From assembly GCF_030551875.1 (NCBI RefSeq), contig NZ_JAUOZU010000022.1, positions 1-64,000 on the forward strand: a stretch of DNA of 64,000 nt, given 5' to 3'. The DNA comes from Fluviirhizobium alvei (lineage in GTDB: Bacteria > Pseudomonadota > Alphaproteobacteria > Rhizobiales > Rhizobiaceae). The position numbers and the translations under genes are program-made. How positions within the stretch are numbered: the stretch's first letter is position 1; every line of letters starts with the position of its first letter. Below, piece by piece: positions 43,841-53,008 of this stretch. The notes beneath the pieces were generated by a model. That model had not been told where the DNA came from, did not search any database, and worked only from the letters and a program-made list of their open reading frames with translations.

Positions 43841-45106
43841 TCAGAGCGCGTGTGTCAGAGCCGCACCGAACTCGTAACAGGCAGCTTTGATCCCGGTGAA
43901 GCGCTCGGAATAGTGTTTGATCGGGGCGACCGGAAGCGCTTCTTCATTGCCATCGAGCAGCGCGATCGCCGCTTGCGTACCGAAAACGGTACCCGGACCG
44001 ATGCCGCGACCGGAATAGCCGAAGCAGGCATAGGCGCCCGGGCCGAATTCGACGATCTTCGGCACATGATCGGCGGTCATGGCAATACGACCGCTCCAGC
44101 CATGCTCGATCGGCAGATCGGCGATCGACGGGAAGAGTGCCTTCAGCTTCTTGCGTCCCCAGGCATAGTGAATACCCGAAGCCGGACCATCCGAATTGCC
44201 GACACCGCCGACGATCATCCGGCCGGCCTGATCGACCCGGAACGAGGACATGACGAGTGCGGTATCCCAGCAGCCTTCGCCACCGGCAAGGATCTGCCGC
44301 CGAGCGGCTTCCGGCATCGGGGCGGTGGCGAACTGGCAATAATGCATGGCGGTATATTCGGGCTTGAACGGCGTCTCGATACCATGCTGGTAAGCATTGG
44401 TTGCCAGAATGAGCTTGCGGGCCCGCACGCTATGTCCGTTTGCCGTTACGATCCAGTCCTCGCCGGAACGCGTTATCGCCGTCACCGGCGAGCGTTCGCA
44501 AATCATGGCGCCCTTGGCGATAGCGGCCGCAGCCAGGCCGCGGCAATAGGCGAAAGGCTGGATGGTGCCGGCGCGCGGATCAAAGAGCGATCCGTAATAG
44601 GCCGAAGTACCAGTGCGGCGCGCCGTCTCTGCCGCATCGATGACCGTCAACGGTGCACCGAACCGGTTGCCCTGCCGACAGCGCTCCTCGAGATCCTTGA
44701 GGCCGGACGGCGAATGGGCCAGATGCAGCGTTCCCTTGCGGGTCGCCTCGCAATCGATGCCTTCGCGTTCGACGATTTCGAACACGCGGCGCGGTGCCTC
44801 GCCAAGAACTTCGACCAGCTTGCTGCCGGCAGCTTCGCCCATCTGCGCCAGCACCGTATCGGGCGGCAACCACAATCCGGCATTGACGAGACCGACATTG
44901 CGGCCCGAACCGCCATGGCCGATGATGTCGGATTCGAGCAGGCAGACCGAGGCCCCCTTGCCCGCAGCCGCCAGCGCCGCCGCCGAACCGGTAAAGCCGC
45001 CGCCGATGATCGCGAGATCCACAGACAGATCATTGTTGAGAGGAGCCGCCTCGAAGGGCGTGCGTGCACTGGCCCGCCAGAGGATGGAAGCGCGATTGTT
45101 CGCCAT
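43841..45106 (-). CDS. amaA: FAD-dependent oxidase, probable L-pipecolate oxidase
   Basis: The 421-aa protein is a DAO-family FAD enzyme: IIGGGFTGSAAALAAAGKGA, GGSGRNVGLVNAGLW near the flavin attachment region, and YACFGYSGRGIGPGTVFG at the C-terminus. In Pseudomonas putida the lysine-catabolic AmaA of similar size oxidises L-pipecolate to piperideine-6-carboxylate. The same product is taken up by the AmaB-like dehydrogenase encoded next to it, so the symbol is assigned by context and family. Other amine oxidases of this family are possible. Confidence 0.72.
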   Translation of the reverse strand: MANNRASILWRASARTPFEAAPLNNDLSVDLAIIGGGFTGSAAALAAAGKGASVCLLESDIIGHGGSGRNVGLVNAGLWLPPDTVLAQMGEAAGSKLVEVLGEAPRRVFEIVEREGIDCEATRKGTLHLAHSPSGLKDLEERCRQGNRFGAPLTVIDAAETARRTGTSAYYGSLFDPRAGTIQPFAYCRGLAAAAIAKGAMICERSPVTAITRSGEDWIVTANGHSVRARKLILATNAYQHGIETPFKPEYTAMHYCQFATAPMPEAARRQILAGGEGCWDTALVMSSFRVDQAGRMIVGGVGNSDGPASGIHYAWGRKKLKALFPSIADLPIEHGWSGRIAMTADHVPKIVEFGPGAYACFGYSGRGIGPGTVFGTQAAIALLDGNEEALPVAPIKHYSERFTGIKAACYEFGAALTHAL

Positions 45107-45226
45107 GGGTCACCTGTTCCGGATCGTTGGTTCGCTGAATGCTAAAGACTTAGAGTATCGTCGGAAAGAGCGCGAAGGGACGCAGGGAAGGTCCGGACAT
45201 TGACGCTGCTTCCGCGGAACGATCGA

Positions 45227-45249
45227 AAGGCGGGTCGAAAACCCGCCTT
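45227..45249 (-). terminator. Hairpin downstream of the amaB-like gene
   Basis: AAGGCGGGT and ACCCGCCTT form a perfect 9-bp stem with a five-base loop, 30 bases after the stop of the aldehyde dehydrogenase gene. The T-run on the minus strand is short, so it may only attenuate transcription into the oxidase gene. Confidence 0.55.
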
Positions 45250-45278
45250 CCAGTGTGTTCAAATGAGCTCCGCCGGCA

Positions 45279-46814
45279 TCAATCGATGTCGAAGGAGACG
45301 CCCTGGGCCAGCGGCAACGCCTTGGAATAGTTCACCGTGTTGGTGGCGCGGCGCATATAGGCCTTCCAGGCATCGGAGCCGGACTCGCGGCCACCGCCGG
45401 TTTCCTTTTCGCCACCGAAGGCACCGCCGATTTCCGCACCCGACGTGCCGATATTGACATTGGCGATACCGCAATCGGAGCCATCAGCGGCGAGGAACCG
45501 CTCGGCTTCGCGCATGTCGAGCGTGAAGATCGAGGAAGACAGGCCGGCGGCAACCGCATTGTGATCGTCGAGCACCGCATCGAAATCGGTGTATTTCATC
45601 ACATAGAGGATCGGCGCGAAGGTTTCTTCGAGAACCGGACCGCACTGGCTCGGCATTTCCACGAGCGCCGGCTTGACATAGTAAGCCGTCGCCTTGCCGG
45701 CGTCTTCGACCCGGTGACCGCCGGTAACGACACCGCCTTCCGCCTTGGCAGCGGCGATGGCCTTCTGCATGGCGTCGAAGGCCTGCTTGTCGACGAGCGG
45801 GCCAACGAGGGCAGACGTTTCGAGCGGATTGCCGACCGAAACGCTCTCATAGGCCTTCTTCAGGCGCGGCACGATCTGGTCATAGACGCTTTCATGCACG
45901 AAGAGACGGCGAAGCGTCGTACAGCGCTGGCCGGCGGTGCCCATGGCGCCGAAGGCAATGGCGCGCAACGCCATGTCGAGATCGGCCGAGGGGCAGACGA
46001 TGCCGGCATTGTTGCCGCCGAGCTCGAGGATCGAACGGGCAAAGCGCTTGGCCAGACGCGGGCCGACTTCGCGACCCATCCGGGTCGAACCAGTTGCCGA
46101 GACGAGTGCCACCTTCGGATGATCGACAAGCGCTTCACCGATGGCACGATCGCCGATCAGCACCTGGCTCAGGCCCTCCGGCGCATCGCCGAAGCGGGCG
46201 ATGGCGCGTTCGAGGATCGCCTGCGAGGCGAGCGCGGTGAGCGGCGTCTTTTCCGACGGCTTCCAGACCACGGAATTGCCGGCGACCAGCGCAAGCGCTG
46301 CATTCCAGGACCAGACGGCGACCGGGAAGTTGAAGGCCGAAATGATGCCGACGACGCCGAGCGGATGCCAGGTTTCCATCATACGGTGGCCGGGGCGTTC
46401 GGTGGCGATGGTCAGGCCGTAAAGCTGGCGCGAGAGACCGACGGCGAAATCGCAGATATCGATCATTTCCTGCACTTCGCCGAGGCCTTCGGAGGCAATC
46501 TTGCCGGCTTCGATCGACACGAGACGGCCGAGATCGGCCTTGGCGGCGCGCAATTCTTCGCCGAGCAGACGGACGAGTTCACCGCGCTTGGGTGCCGGCA
46601 CCAGCCGCCAGGCGCGGAATGCCTTGTCAGCCGTTTCGATGACCTTGGCGGCGTCCGCAGCCGAAACGGTCTTCAGCGCCCCGATCTGTTCGCCGCTGAC
46701 CGGCGAGAAGGAGGCCATGTCGCCACCGGTATAGAGCGCCTTGTCGACGCCGAGCTTTGCGAGGATTGCTGCGGCTTCGGCCGCGACATCCACCTTGTTG
46801 GCTGCATTTGTCAT
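45279..46814 (-). CDS. amaB: ALDH7-type L-2-aminoadipate semialdehyde dehydrogenase
   Basis: The 511-aa protein is of the antiquitin (ALDH7) subgroup: SAFNFPVAVWSWNAALALVAG, the general base Glu in ILELGGNNAGIVCP, and the catalytic Cys in GTAGQRCTTLRRLFVHE. ALDH7 enzymes oxidise 2-aminoadipate 6-semialdehyde, in equilibrium with piperideine-6-carboxylate, to 2-aminoadipate. It lies between the pipecolate oxidase-like gene and the D-2-hydroxyglutarate dehydrogenase/HglS pair, matching the order of the lysine route. Confidence 0.85.
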   Translation of the reverse strand: MTNAANKVDVAAEAAAILAKLGVDKALYTGGDMASFSPVSGEQIGALKTVSAADAAKVIETADKAFRAWRLVPAPKRGELVRLLGEELRAAKADLGRLVSIEAGKIASEGLGEVQEMIDICDFAVGLSRQLYGLTIATERPGHRMMETWHPLGVVGIISAFNFPVAVWSWNAALALVAGNSVVWKPSEKTPLTALASQAILERAIARFGDAPEGLSQVLIGDRAIGEALVDHPKVALVSATGSTRMGREVGPRLAKRFARSILELGGNNAGIVCPSADLDMALRAIAFGAMGTAGQRCTTLRRLFVHESVYDQIVPRLKKAYESVSVGNPLETSALVGPLVDKQAFDAMQKAIAAAKAEGGVVTGGHRVEDAGKATAYYVKPALVEMPSQCGPVLEETFAPILYVMKYTDFDAVLDDHNAVAAGLSSSIFTLDMREAERFLAADGSDCGIANVNIGTSGAEIGGAFGGEKETGGGRESGSDAWKAYMRRATNTVNYSKALPLAQGVSFDID

Positions 46815-46946
46815 GTAAAACTCCTGTCCTGTTCGGTCGAATTCTTGAGCATTTCCGGCGAAAACAGAGTCGCCTTCAATCCTCTATCTCTTTGTTTTCA
46901 CGCAATTCCGGACGCAAAACCGCTTCACACTTTTGCTGGAATTGCA

Positions 46947-48365
46947 CTAGAAGCGCATGGCGCCCAGCGGGCCGGGAGATGTGATGGCCTTCAGGCCCGA
47001 TGCCATCTCACGAATCCGGGTGGGCGTATAGTGGTCGTAATAGGTCTGGTTCTTGCGGCCGATCCCGTGTTCGGCGCTGAAACTGCCGCCAAACCGTTCG
47101 ACGGCCACCTTAAACACATAATCGCGCAGCTGACCCTCGAAGGCGACATCCTTCGCATCCGGTCCATCAGGATCGATGACGAGGTTGAAATGGACACCGC
47201 CATCGCCGATATGGCCGAAATCGCAGATGGTGACGCCCGGGAACTGCGCCGGCATTTCCGCCTTCATATGGTCGCAAAAGGCCATGATATCGCCGCGCCG
47301 GAAGGAAAGGTCGAAGGCAATCAGCCGGCCGCTATGCTTGACGCCTTCCGAGAGCGCATGGCGGAGCGACCACATTTCGGCAGCGGGACCAACGAAGGCA
47401 TCGGCAAGCGGTGCATCGTCCGTTTCGAAGACCTCGGCCAGCACGCTTTCGAGCACGGCATCAAGGCTCTGTTCGCCCTCGCGTGGCTGCCAGCTGCGGC
47501 TGACTTCGGCGAGGATGACATAATCGGGAATGTTGCCGTTCTGGAACGGATTGCGCAGCGACGGCACATGCGAGAATGTTGCGGCAACCGCATTGCGCGA
47601 CATGCCTTCGAATGCCGAAAGATAGGAACCCAGCCGCTCTTCCATGGCCCGGAGCAGCGGCATCACATGGGCCCCGCTCGCCGGCACGAGATAGGCTGTC
47701 GCCGTCTGGGCCGGCAGCCGTTCGAGATTGATCGTGCATTCGGCCACGATGCCGAAGGCACCGGAGGTGCCGATGAAGATCTGCTTGAAATCGACGCCGG
47801 TATTGTTCTTGCGCAGGCTGCCGCCGAGTTCGAGCACCGTGCCGGCCTCGTCGGCCAGCACCACGGTCAGCCCAAGCACGTTGCTCCGTACATCGCCATA
47901 GCGCAGGAAGCGCGATCCACCTGTATTGGTCGCCACCATGCCGCCGATGCAGGGATCGGCCCCGAGATCGATGGGGAAGAACAACCCGTGCGGCTCAAGC
48001 CGGCGGTTGATGTCCGACAGGCGTAGACCGGCGCTCAACTTCAGCGAGCGATTGTCGAGATCGAGCTCGAAGGTCTCCGTGAGCCGATCGAGACTGACGA
48101 CCAGCTGGGCGCCGCTCTGATCCGGCGTCGAACCGGAAACAAGACCGGTATTGCCGGATTGCGGCACCAGCGCCAACCCGTTCTGGACGCAATAGGCTAC
48201 CGCCGCCGAAAGGTCGGCAACGGAAGCCGGGCGCAGGACGAGTGCTGCCTGACCGCGATCGTAGCGGGCGCCAGTCGCATAGGACTGCATGTCGCTCGGG
48301 TCTGAAAGCACAGCCTTCGGACCCAGCAACGTTTCCAGCGCTTCGCGGTGGCGAGGTTCGATCAT
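46947..48365 (-). CDS. FAD-linked D-2-hydroxyglutarate dehydrogenase-like protein
   Basis: The 472-aa protein has an N-terminal FAD-binding domain of the vanillyl alcohol oxidase type (LVPQSGNTGLVSGSTPDQSG; NTGGSRFLRYGDVRSNVLG) and a C-terminal cap with the conserved HIGDGGVHFNL and SAEHGIGRKN. It would oxidise D-2-hydroxyglutarate, the product of the adjacent HglS enzyme, to 2-oxoglutarate. The start at 48365 has GGAG five bases upstream and lies 2 bases after the HglS stop. The C-terminus (SPGPLGAMRF) is unusual compared with the common NPGK ending. Confidence 0.85.
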   Translation of the reverse strand: MIEPRHREALETLLGPKAVLSDPSDMQSYATGARYDRGQAALVLRPASVADLSAAVAYCVQNGLALVPQSGNTGLVSGSTPDQSGAQLVVSLDRLTETFELDLDNRSLKLSAGLRLSDINRRLEPHGLFFPIDLGADPCIGGMVATNTGGSRFLRYGDVRSNVLGLTVVLADEAGTVLELGGSLRKNNTGVDFKQIFIGTSGAFGIVAECTINLERLPAQTATAYLVPASGAHVMPLLRAMEERLGSYLSAFEGMSRNAVAATFSHVPSLRNPFQNGNIPDYVILAEVSRSWQPREGEQSLDAVLESVLAEVFETDDAPLADAFVGPAAEMWSLRHALSEGVKHSGRLIAFDLSFRRGDIMAFCDHMKAEMPAQFPGVTICDFGHIGDGGVHFNLVIDPDGPDAKDVAFEGQLRDYVFKVAVERFGGSFSAEHGIGRKNQTYYDHYTPTRIREMASGLKAITSPGPLGAMRF

Positions 48366-48367
48366 TG

Positions 48368-49750
48368 TCACTCCGCAGCAGCCAGGCGCCCCAGCGCCAT
48401 CAGGCAATCGTCGATCGAGGCTTTCTCAATGCCGGCATAATGGGCGAACTCATCGAGCACCGAAGCACCGAGATCGCGCTCGAACATGACCTGGTTGGGG
48501 CTCGCCGTAAATTCCTGCGTCGCATCGTCGCCGAGGTTGGACTGGAAGATGCCGGCCGCGCTGACCGGCAGGAAATCTTCGTAAACCAGCGGATCGAACT
48601 GGACGAGGCCTTCGGCGATCGCCGTCTCGATATCCGTGGCCCTGCCCTTCTTGCCGGTGAGAGAATAGCTGAAATAACCGAGCCCCGCCTTGCGGATTTC
48701 GTTCCAGCCATCCGGAAAGGCCGCAAAGACTTCGGCCAGTGCCGCTTCATAGGCGCTTGCGTTGGAACCGTCAGCGGCCGGTACGATGCGCGCGCGCGTT
48801 TGATCCAGGAGCCGGTCGTAGAGGGCACGGCCCTTTGGCGTCAGCGCAATACCGCGCTGCTCGATCTCGCCGAAACGGGCAGTATGGGATCCCTCCTGCC
48901 AGGAACCGTCCTCAGCCTTGAAAGACACGGCTTCTTCAAGCGCCTTGAATGAGGTCTGGCGCAGCAGGATCGGGCACTGGCGCGTCGGCGGTCCTTCGAC
49001 GATCGCCTTCGGCGCGATGCCATAGGCGGGCATCCGGGCCTGGACCAGATCGATATCGAGGGTGCGCGGTGTCAGGTGGTTGATATGCGGACCCTTGAAG
49101 GACACGACATCGGCGACCAGCCGGTGGGCGGCATGCAGCCGCTTGTACATGTCGGCGCTGACAATTGCCTGATCATGCCAGCGGAAGGTTTCGAGCACTT
49201 CCGTGACGAACCGGTCGGCATCGTCGGCTTTGAGACCGCCGTCACGCTCTGCTTTTTCAACGAGAGCGACGGCACCCGGCGTGAAGATCTCGCGCGCTTC
49301 GAGAACGGCACGCGCCTCCTCGCGCAATCCGGCATCGGCAATCAGATCGAGACGGAGAAGCGAGGTGAAGACGCGGAACGGGTTGCGCTTCAGGCTCTCA
49401 TCGCCAACCGGGCGGAAGGCGGTGGAATGCACCGGTACCCCGGCCGTCGACAGATCGTAATAACCGACCGGGAACATGCCCATGACGGCAAAGACACGCC
49501 GCATCATGGCAAGCTCGCGCGGCAGGCCGAGCCGGATCGCACCATGGCGCTCCTCGGTAATACGGCTGAGCGAGTCCGTCGCATCCAGCCGCTCATGCAG
49601 CGCCGGGTTTGCAGCAAGCGTCTCTTCATTGACGGTCGAAACCAGCTCCATCAGCGTGCCATAGGCCGGCACTTCGGTGCGGTACATGTCCGACATGGCG
49701 GCGGAAAAGGCGGAGCGGATCTGGTCGGGGGAGCGGAAAACGTCAGCCAC
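48368..49750 (-). CDS. hglS: 2-oxoadipate dioxygenase/decarboxylase (HglS, DUF1338)
   Basis: The 460-aa protein is of the DUF1338/YdcJ family. In P. putida HglS, an Fe(II) enzyme, converts 2-oxoadipate to D-2-hydroxyglutarate. The metal and substrate residues are visible: His69 and Arg73 in ERHGAIRLG (H70/R74 in the Pseudomonas enzyme), the second His in GPHINHLTPR, and a Glu in the EIEQRGIALTPKG region. A GTG start at 49750 (MADVFRSPDQ) fits the numbering and the family N-terminus; an ATG at 49774 would add eight residues. It is the first gene of the lysine-type operon. Confidence 0.85.
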   Translation of the reverse strand: MADVFRSPDQIRSAFSAAMSDMYRTEVPAYGTLMELVSTVNEETLAANPALHERLDATDSLSRITEERHGAIRLGLPRELAMMRRVFAVMGMFPVGYYDLSTAGVPVHSTAFRPVGDESLKRNPFRVFTSLLRLDLIADAGLREEARAVLEAREIFTPGAVALVEKAERDGGLKADDADRFVTEVLETFRWHDQAIVSADMYKRLHAAHRLVADVVSFKGPHINHLTPRTLDIDLVQARMPAYGIAPKAIVEGPPTRQCPILLRQTSFKALEEAVSFKAEDGSWQEGSHTARFGEIEQRGIALTPKGRALYDRLLDQTRARIVPAADGSNASAYEAALAEVFAAFPDGWNEIRKAGLGYFSYSLTGKKGRATDIETAIAEGLVQFDPLVYEDFLPVSAAGIFQSNLGDDATQEFTASPNQVMFERDLGASVLDEFAHYAGIEKASIDDCLMALGRLAAAE

Positions 49751-49807
49751 GTCTGTCTCTTTTCTCAAGTTCATTCCTGATTTGCACCATATCGCTTGAA
49801 TATCGGC

Positions 49808-49838
49808 TTGTCTCATGACAACATCACCTAAGTTGATG
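49808..49838. promoter_or_regulatory. Two adjacent inverted repeats between hglS and the LysR gene
   Basis: TTGTC and GACAA (49808-49821) form one perfect pair around TCAT; CATCA and TGATG (49822-49838) form a second. They fill the 98-base divergent control region and are the likely LysR recognition and activation sites. Confidence 0.5.
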
Positions 49839-49848
49839 CGGAAATGGA

Positions 49849-50754
49849 ATGAACATGCGTCGAAGCCTGGTGCCGGACCTCGCCAATCTGCAAGCATTCG
49901 AATGTGCGGCCCGCCATGGCAATTTCACGCGCGCAGCAGAAGAACTGAACCTGACCCAGAGCGCGATCAGCCGTCAGATCCGCGATCTCGAACAGCAGAC
50001 GGGCCTGCTTCTGTTCGAACGGGTGCGGCAGCGGGTGCTGCTGTCGGATGCCGGCAAGCGGTTGCTGCCGGAAGTTCGCCGGTTGCTCGCCCAGTCCGAA
50101 CAGCTGATGATACGTGCCGTCGCTTCGGCAGAGAAGGAGGAATCGCTCAGCATTGCCACGCTGCCGACCTTCGGCTCACGCTGGCTGATGCCGCGCCTGC
50201 CGGGTTTTCTGGCCGAACGGCCATCGGTGGCACTGCATGTCGAATCGCGTTCCGATACGTTCGATTTCCACGAAGAGGGGCTCGACCTCGCCATCCATTA
50301 TGGCCAGCCGACCTGGGCGAAGGCTATCTCCACCTTTCTCTGCAGCGAGATCGTGTTGCCCGTGGCCAATGCGTCGGTGGCGGCAAATCTCAGGATCGAA
50401 AACCCGTCCGATCTGCTTGGCGCGCCGCTTCTGCATCTGACGACGCGGCCGCGCCTCTGGTCGCAATGGTTTTCGGCGCAGGGGCTCAAGGTGGACAATA
50501 GTTTTCGCGGCAACCGCTTCGACCAGTTCTCGATGGTGATCGGTGCCGTACTTGCCGGCATGGGTGTCGCCCTTCTTCCGTCCTACCTGATCGAAGAGGA
50601 TATGCGCAGCGGTGCACTGGTGCCGGTGCTTGGCCTGCCGATGGCGACGGAATTCGGCTATTACGTGGTCATGCCCGAAGACCGCCAGCACAACCATGTC
50701 GCCATGGCGTTCCAGCAGTGGCTGCTCGGACAGGTCAGCCGGCCCCGCGCTTGA
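49849..50754 (+). CDS. LysR-family regulator (GcvA-like) of the lysine/2-oxoadipate operon
   Basis: The 301-aa protein has the LysR HTH (LQAFECAARHGNFTRAAEEL, LNLTQSAISRQIRDLE) and a periplasmic-binding-protein-like effector domain (LSIATLPTFGSRWLMPRL..., VIGAVLAGMGVALLPSYLI) of the GcvA/AmpR-like group. It is divergent from hglS and most likely activates the operon with 2-oxoadipate, aminoadipate or pipecolate as effector (inference). ATGs at 49849 and 49855 are both possible. Confidence 0.9.
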   Translation: MNMRRSLVPDLANLQAFECAARHGNFTRAAEELNLTQSAISRQIRDLEQQTGLLLFERVRQRVLLSDAGKRLLPEVRRLLAQSEQLMIRAVASAEKEESLSIATLPTFGSRWLMPRLPGFLAERPSVALHVESRSDTFDFHEEGLDLAIHYGQPTWAKAISTFLCSEIVLPVANASVAANLRIENPSDLLGAPLLHLTTRPRLWSQWFSAQGLKVDNSFRGNRFDQFSMVIGAVLAGMGVALLPSYLIEEDMRSGALVPVLGLPMATEFGYYVVMPEDRQHNHVAMAFQQWLLGQVSRPRA

Positions 50755-50823
50755 AATCCGCCTGACCGGACGGCTTGTCTGGGGGCGGCCGGGGCGTATA
50801 GACAGAAGCGGGAGGACCCATTC

Positions 50824-51219
50824 ATGGCGCAGATCGATGACAAGGCCGCAATCTCAAGCGTGATTGCAGACTATTTCCAGGCGCTCTACGTAGGCGACAG
50901 CGCGCTGTTTGCCGCGATTTTCCACCCTATGGCGCGGCTCTATACCGTGCCGAAGGATCAGCCGGACGGCAGCGTAACCGTGATCGAGATCCCCGATTAT
51001 CTCAGGATCGTGGCCAATCGCGCTGCCCCGGCTGCAAGCAAGGCGCCACGCGACGAACAGATCCTGTCGATCGACATTCCGACGCCGACGACCGCCCATG
51101 TCCGCGTGCGGGAACGCTTCTTCGACCGCATGTTCACCGACGAACTGGTGCTGGTGAAGGCGGGCGACGACTGGAAGATCGTCTCCAAGGTCTGGGATTT
51201 CGAGTTGATAGCCGATTGA
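50824..51219 (+). CDS. NTF2/lumazine-binding-like family protein
   Basis: The 131-aa protein has the NTF2/SnoaL-like cone fold: ISSVIADYFQALYVGDSALF, FHPMARLYTV, and a final strand DDWKIVSKVWDFEL. The family includes small hydrolases and isomerases but most members are of unknown role. GGGAGG lies upstream of the ATG. It sits 69 bases after the LysR gene and converges on the next LysR gene, 11 bases apart at their ends. Confidence 0.78.
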   Translation: MAQIDDKAAISSVIADYFQALYVGDSALFAAIFHPMARLYTVPKDQPDGSVTVIEIPDYLRIVANRAAPAASKAPRDEQILSIDIPTPTTAHVRVRERFFDRMFTDELVLVKAGDDWKIVSKVWDFELIAD

Positions 51220-51230
51220 ACCCGACCCCG

Positions 51231-52145
51231 TCAGGTTCCTGCCATACCACCGCCGAAGGACAGGCTGAGAAATTCCGAGAAGGTCCGTGTGGCTTGCGAC
51301 TGGGGGATCGACCTATTCCAGGTCACTCCGATATCCATGGTCGGGATATCGGCAACGACATTGCGAAGTTCGATCCGCTGGCCATCGAGCGACCAGGGGC
51401 GATAGACCATATCGGACAGGATGGTGATGCCGACCCCATCGGCAACGAAACTGCGTACGGCCTCGACCGAGGATGTCTTGAAAATTACCCGCGGTTCGAG
51501 CCCGACATTGTGCCAGTAACGGCCCGCCGTTTCGCTCGCCTCATCGACGGTCAGCATCACATAGGGTTCGTTGGCGACATCCTCGAGCGTGATGGTTTCC
51601 TTGGAAAGCAGCGGATGCTCGGCCGGCAGCCACAAGCGTCTTCGCGACCGCAGCAAAGTTTCAAACGCCAGATGCGTCTTGTCCCTCAGGTTGGACACCA
51701 GCATCACCGCCATATCGAGCGAACCATCGTTCAACCGTTCTTCGAGCAGATGGCGCGGCAACTCCTGCAATTCGACATTGATCTTGGGATAGGTACGGGC
51801 AAAGCGCGCATGAAGCCGCGGCAGGAAGTAGCCCAGCACGGTGTAGGTGACACCGACCCTGACCGTACCCGTATGGGCGGTATCTTCGGTCAGCGGCGCC
51901 CGTTCCGCCGAGTTGACGGCCGCCATGACGTTGCGCGCATGATAGAGAAATCGGGTGCCTTCGGCCGTCAGCACCATGCCGGTGGCGAGCCGCCGGAACA
52001 GGCTGACGCCGAGATTGTCCTCGAGCTGCTTGATGGCGGCAGTAACCGCTGATTGCGACACATTGAGCGCGATCGCGGCCTGGGAAACCTGGCCGGAATC
52101 AGCGGTTGCGATGAAGTAGCGGACCTGTTTGATCGAAAGGGGCAT
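51231..52145 (-). CDS. LysR-family regulator of the pxp operon
   Basis: The 304-aa protein has a classical LysR N-terminus (RYFIATADSGQVSQAAIALN, VSQSAVTAAIKQLEDNLG) and an effector domain (VRVGVTYTVLGYFLPRLHAR, LRDKTHLAFETLLRSRRRLW). It is divergent from pxpA with 121 bases between the starts, so it probably regulates the pxpA-pxpC operon. The AT-rich part of that region (52150-52235) likely holds both promoters. Confidence 0.9.
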   Translation of the reverse strand: MPLSIKQVRYFIATADSGQVSQAAIALNVSQSAVTAAIKQLEDNLGVSLFRRLATGMVLTAEGTRFLYHARNVMAAVNSAERAPLTEDTAHTGTVRVGVTYTVLGYFLPRLHARFARTYPKINVELQELPRHLLEERLNDGSLDMAVMLVSNLRDKTHLAFETLLRSRRRLWLPAEHPLLSKETITLEDVANEPYVMLTVDEASETAGRYWHNVGLEPRVIFKTSSVEAVRSFVADGVGITILSDMVYRPWSLDGQRIELRNVVADIPTMDIGVTWNRSIPQSQATRTFSEFLSLSFGGGMAGT

Positions 52146-52266
52146 TATCTGTTTTTTTGATACGCGTGATTAGTTCTTCATATTTTACTATGTTTCGCAC
52201 TTGCGGCAAGCTCCAAAAAAAGCCGAAAAAAATACGGCGGGAACCTAAAATCTGCGGAGGTTGACT

Positions 52267-52980
52267 GTGGCAATTCTCAATTGCGACATGGGCGAAGCTT
52301 TTGGCCTTTACAAGATGGGCGATGACGAAGGTCTGATGCCCCTGATCGATATTGCCAATGTGGCCTGCGGCTTTCACGCTTCGGATTTCAACCATATGCG
52401 CTCCACCGTCCGGCTTGCCCGAAAGCATGGCGTCCGCGTCGGTGCGCACCCGTCATTGCCTGATTTGCAGGGCTTTGGCCGCCGTGAAATGAAGATCGGC
52501 CGCGAGGAACTGGCTAACTGCATCATCTATCAGGTCGGCGCGCTCAAGGGCTTCCTCGATGCCGAGGGGCTGACGCTCAACCATATCAAGCCGCACGGCT
52601 CGCTCTACGGCATGTCGGCGCGCATGGAGGATGTCGCCCATGCCGTGTGCGATGCAGCAGACGTGTTCCGCGTGCCGCTGGTCGGCATGATCAATACGCT
52701 GCACGAGACGATCTATACCGAGCGCGGCCACACGTTCATGGCCGAGTTCTATGCCGATCTCGATTACAACGATCAGGGGGGGCTGATCATCACCCGCGAG
52801 CATGAGGCGAAGGATGCGGCCAAAGCCGCCGAAATCTGCCGCAGAGCTGTGACGGAGGGGCTGGTGAAAAGCGTGGGAGGCGTCGACATCGAGGTCAAGG
52901 CGGATACGATCTGCGTCCATTCGGATACGCCGAATGCCGTCGAGATCGCGAGCGCGGTGCGTAACGTCCTCAAGAACTGA
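52267..52980 (+). CDS. pxpA: LamB/YcsF-family protein (5-oxoprolinase subunit A-like)
   Basis: The 237-aa protein is a PxpA-type TIM-barrel-like protein: ILNCDMGEAFGLYKMGDDEG, ANVACGFHASDFNHMR, GAHPSLPDLQGFGRREM, and HIKPHGSLYG are the family blocks. In bacteria PxpA works with PxpB and PxpC as an ATP-dependent 5-oxoprolinase. A GTG start at 52267 is preferred because GGAGG lies six bases upstream; the TTG at 52261 abuts that site. First gene of an operon with biotin carboxylase genes. Confidence 0.87.
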   Translation: MAILNCDMGEAFGLYKMGDDEGLMPLIDIANVACGFHASDFNHMRSTVRLARKHGVRVGAHPSLPDLQGFGRREMKIGREELANCIIYQVGALKGFLDAEGLTLNHIKPHGSLYGMSARMEDVAHAVCDAADVFRVPLVGMINTLHETIYTERGHTFMAEFYADLDYNDQGGLIITREHEAKDAAKAAEICRRAVTEGLVKSVGGVDIEVKADTICVHSDTPNAVEIASAVRNVLKN

Positions 52981-53008
52981 ACGAACGAAAACCAAAAAGG
53001 GGTCCATC

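Noticed and set aside
45561-48026. 821-codon open frame on the plus strand opposite the aldehyde and hydroxyglutarate dehydrogenase genes
   Set aside because: It spans two real genes and their gap and shows no domain; it is a shadow of GC-rich coding DNA.
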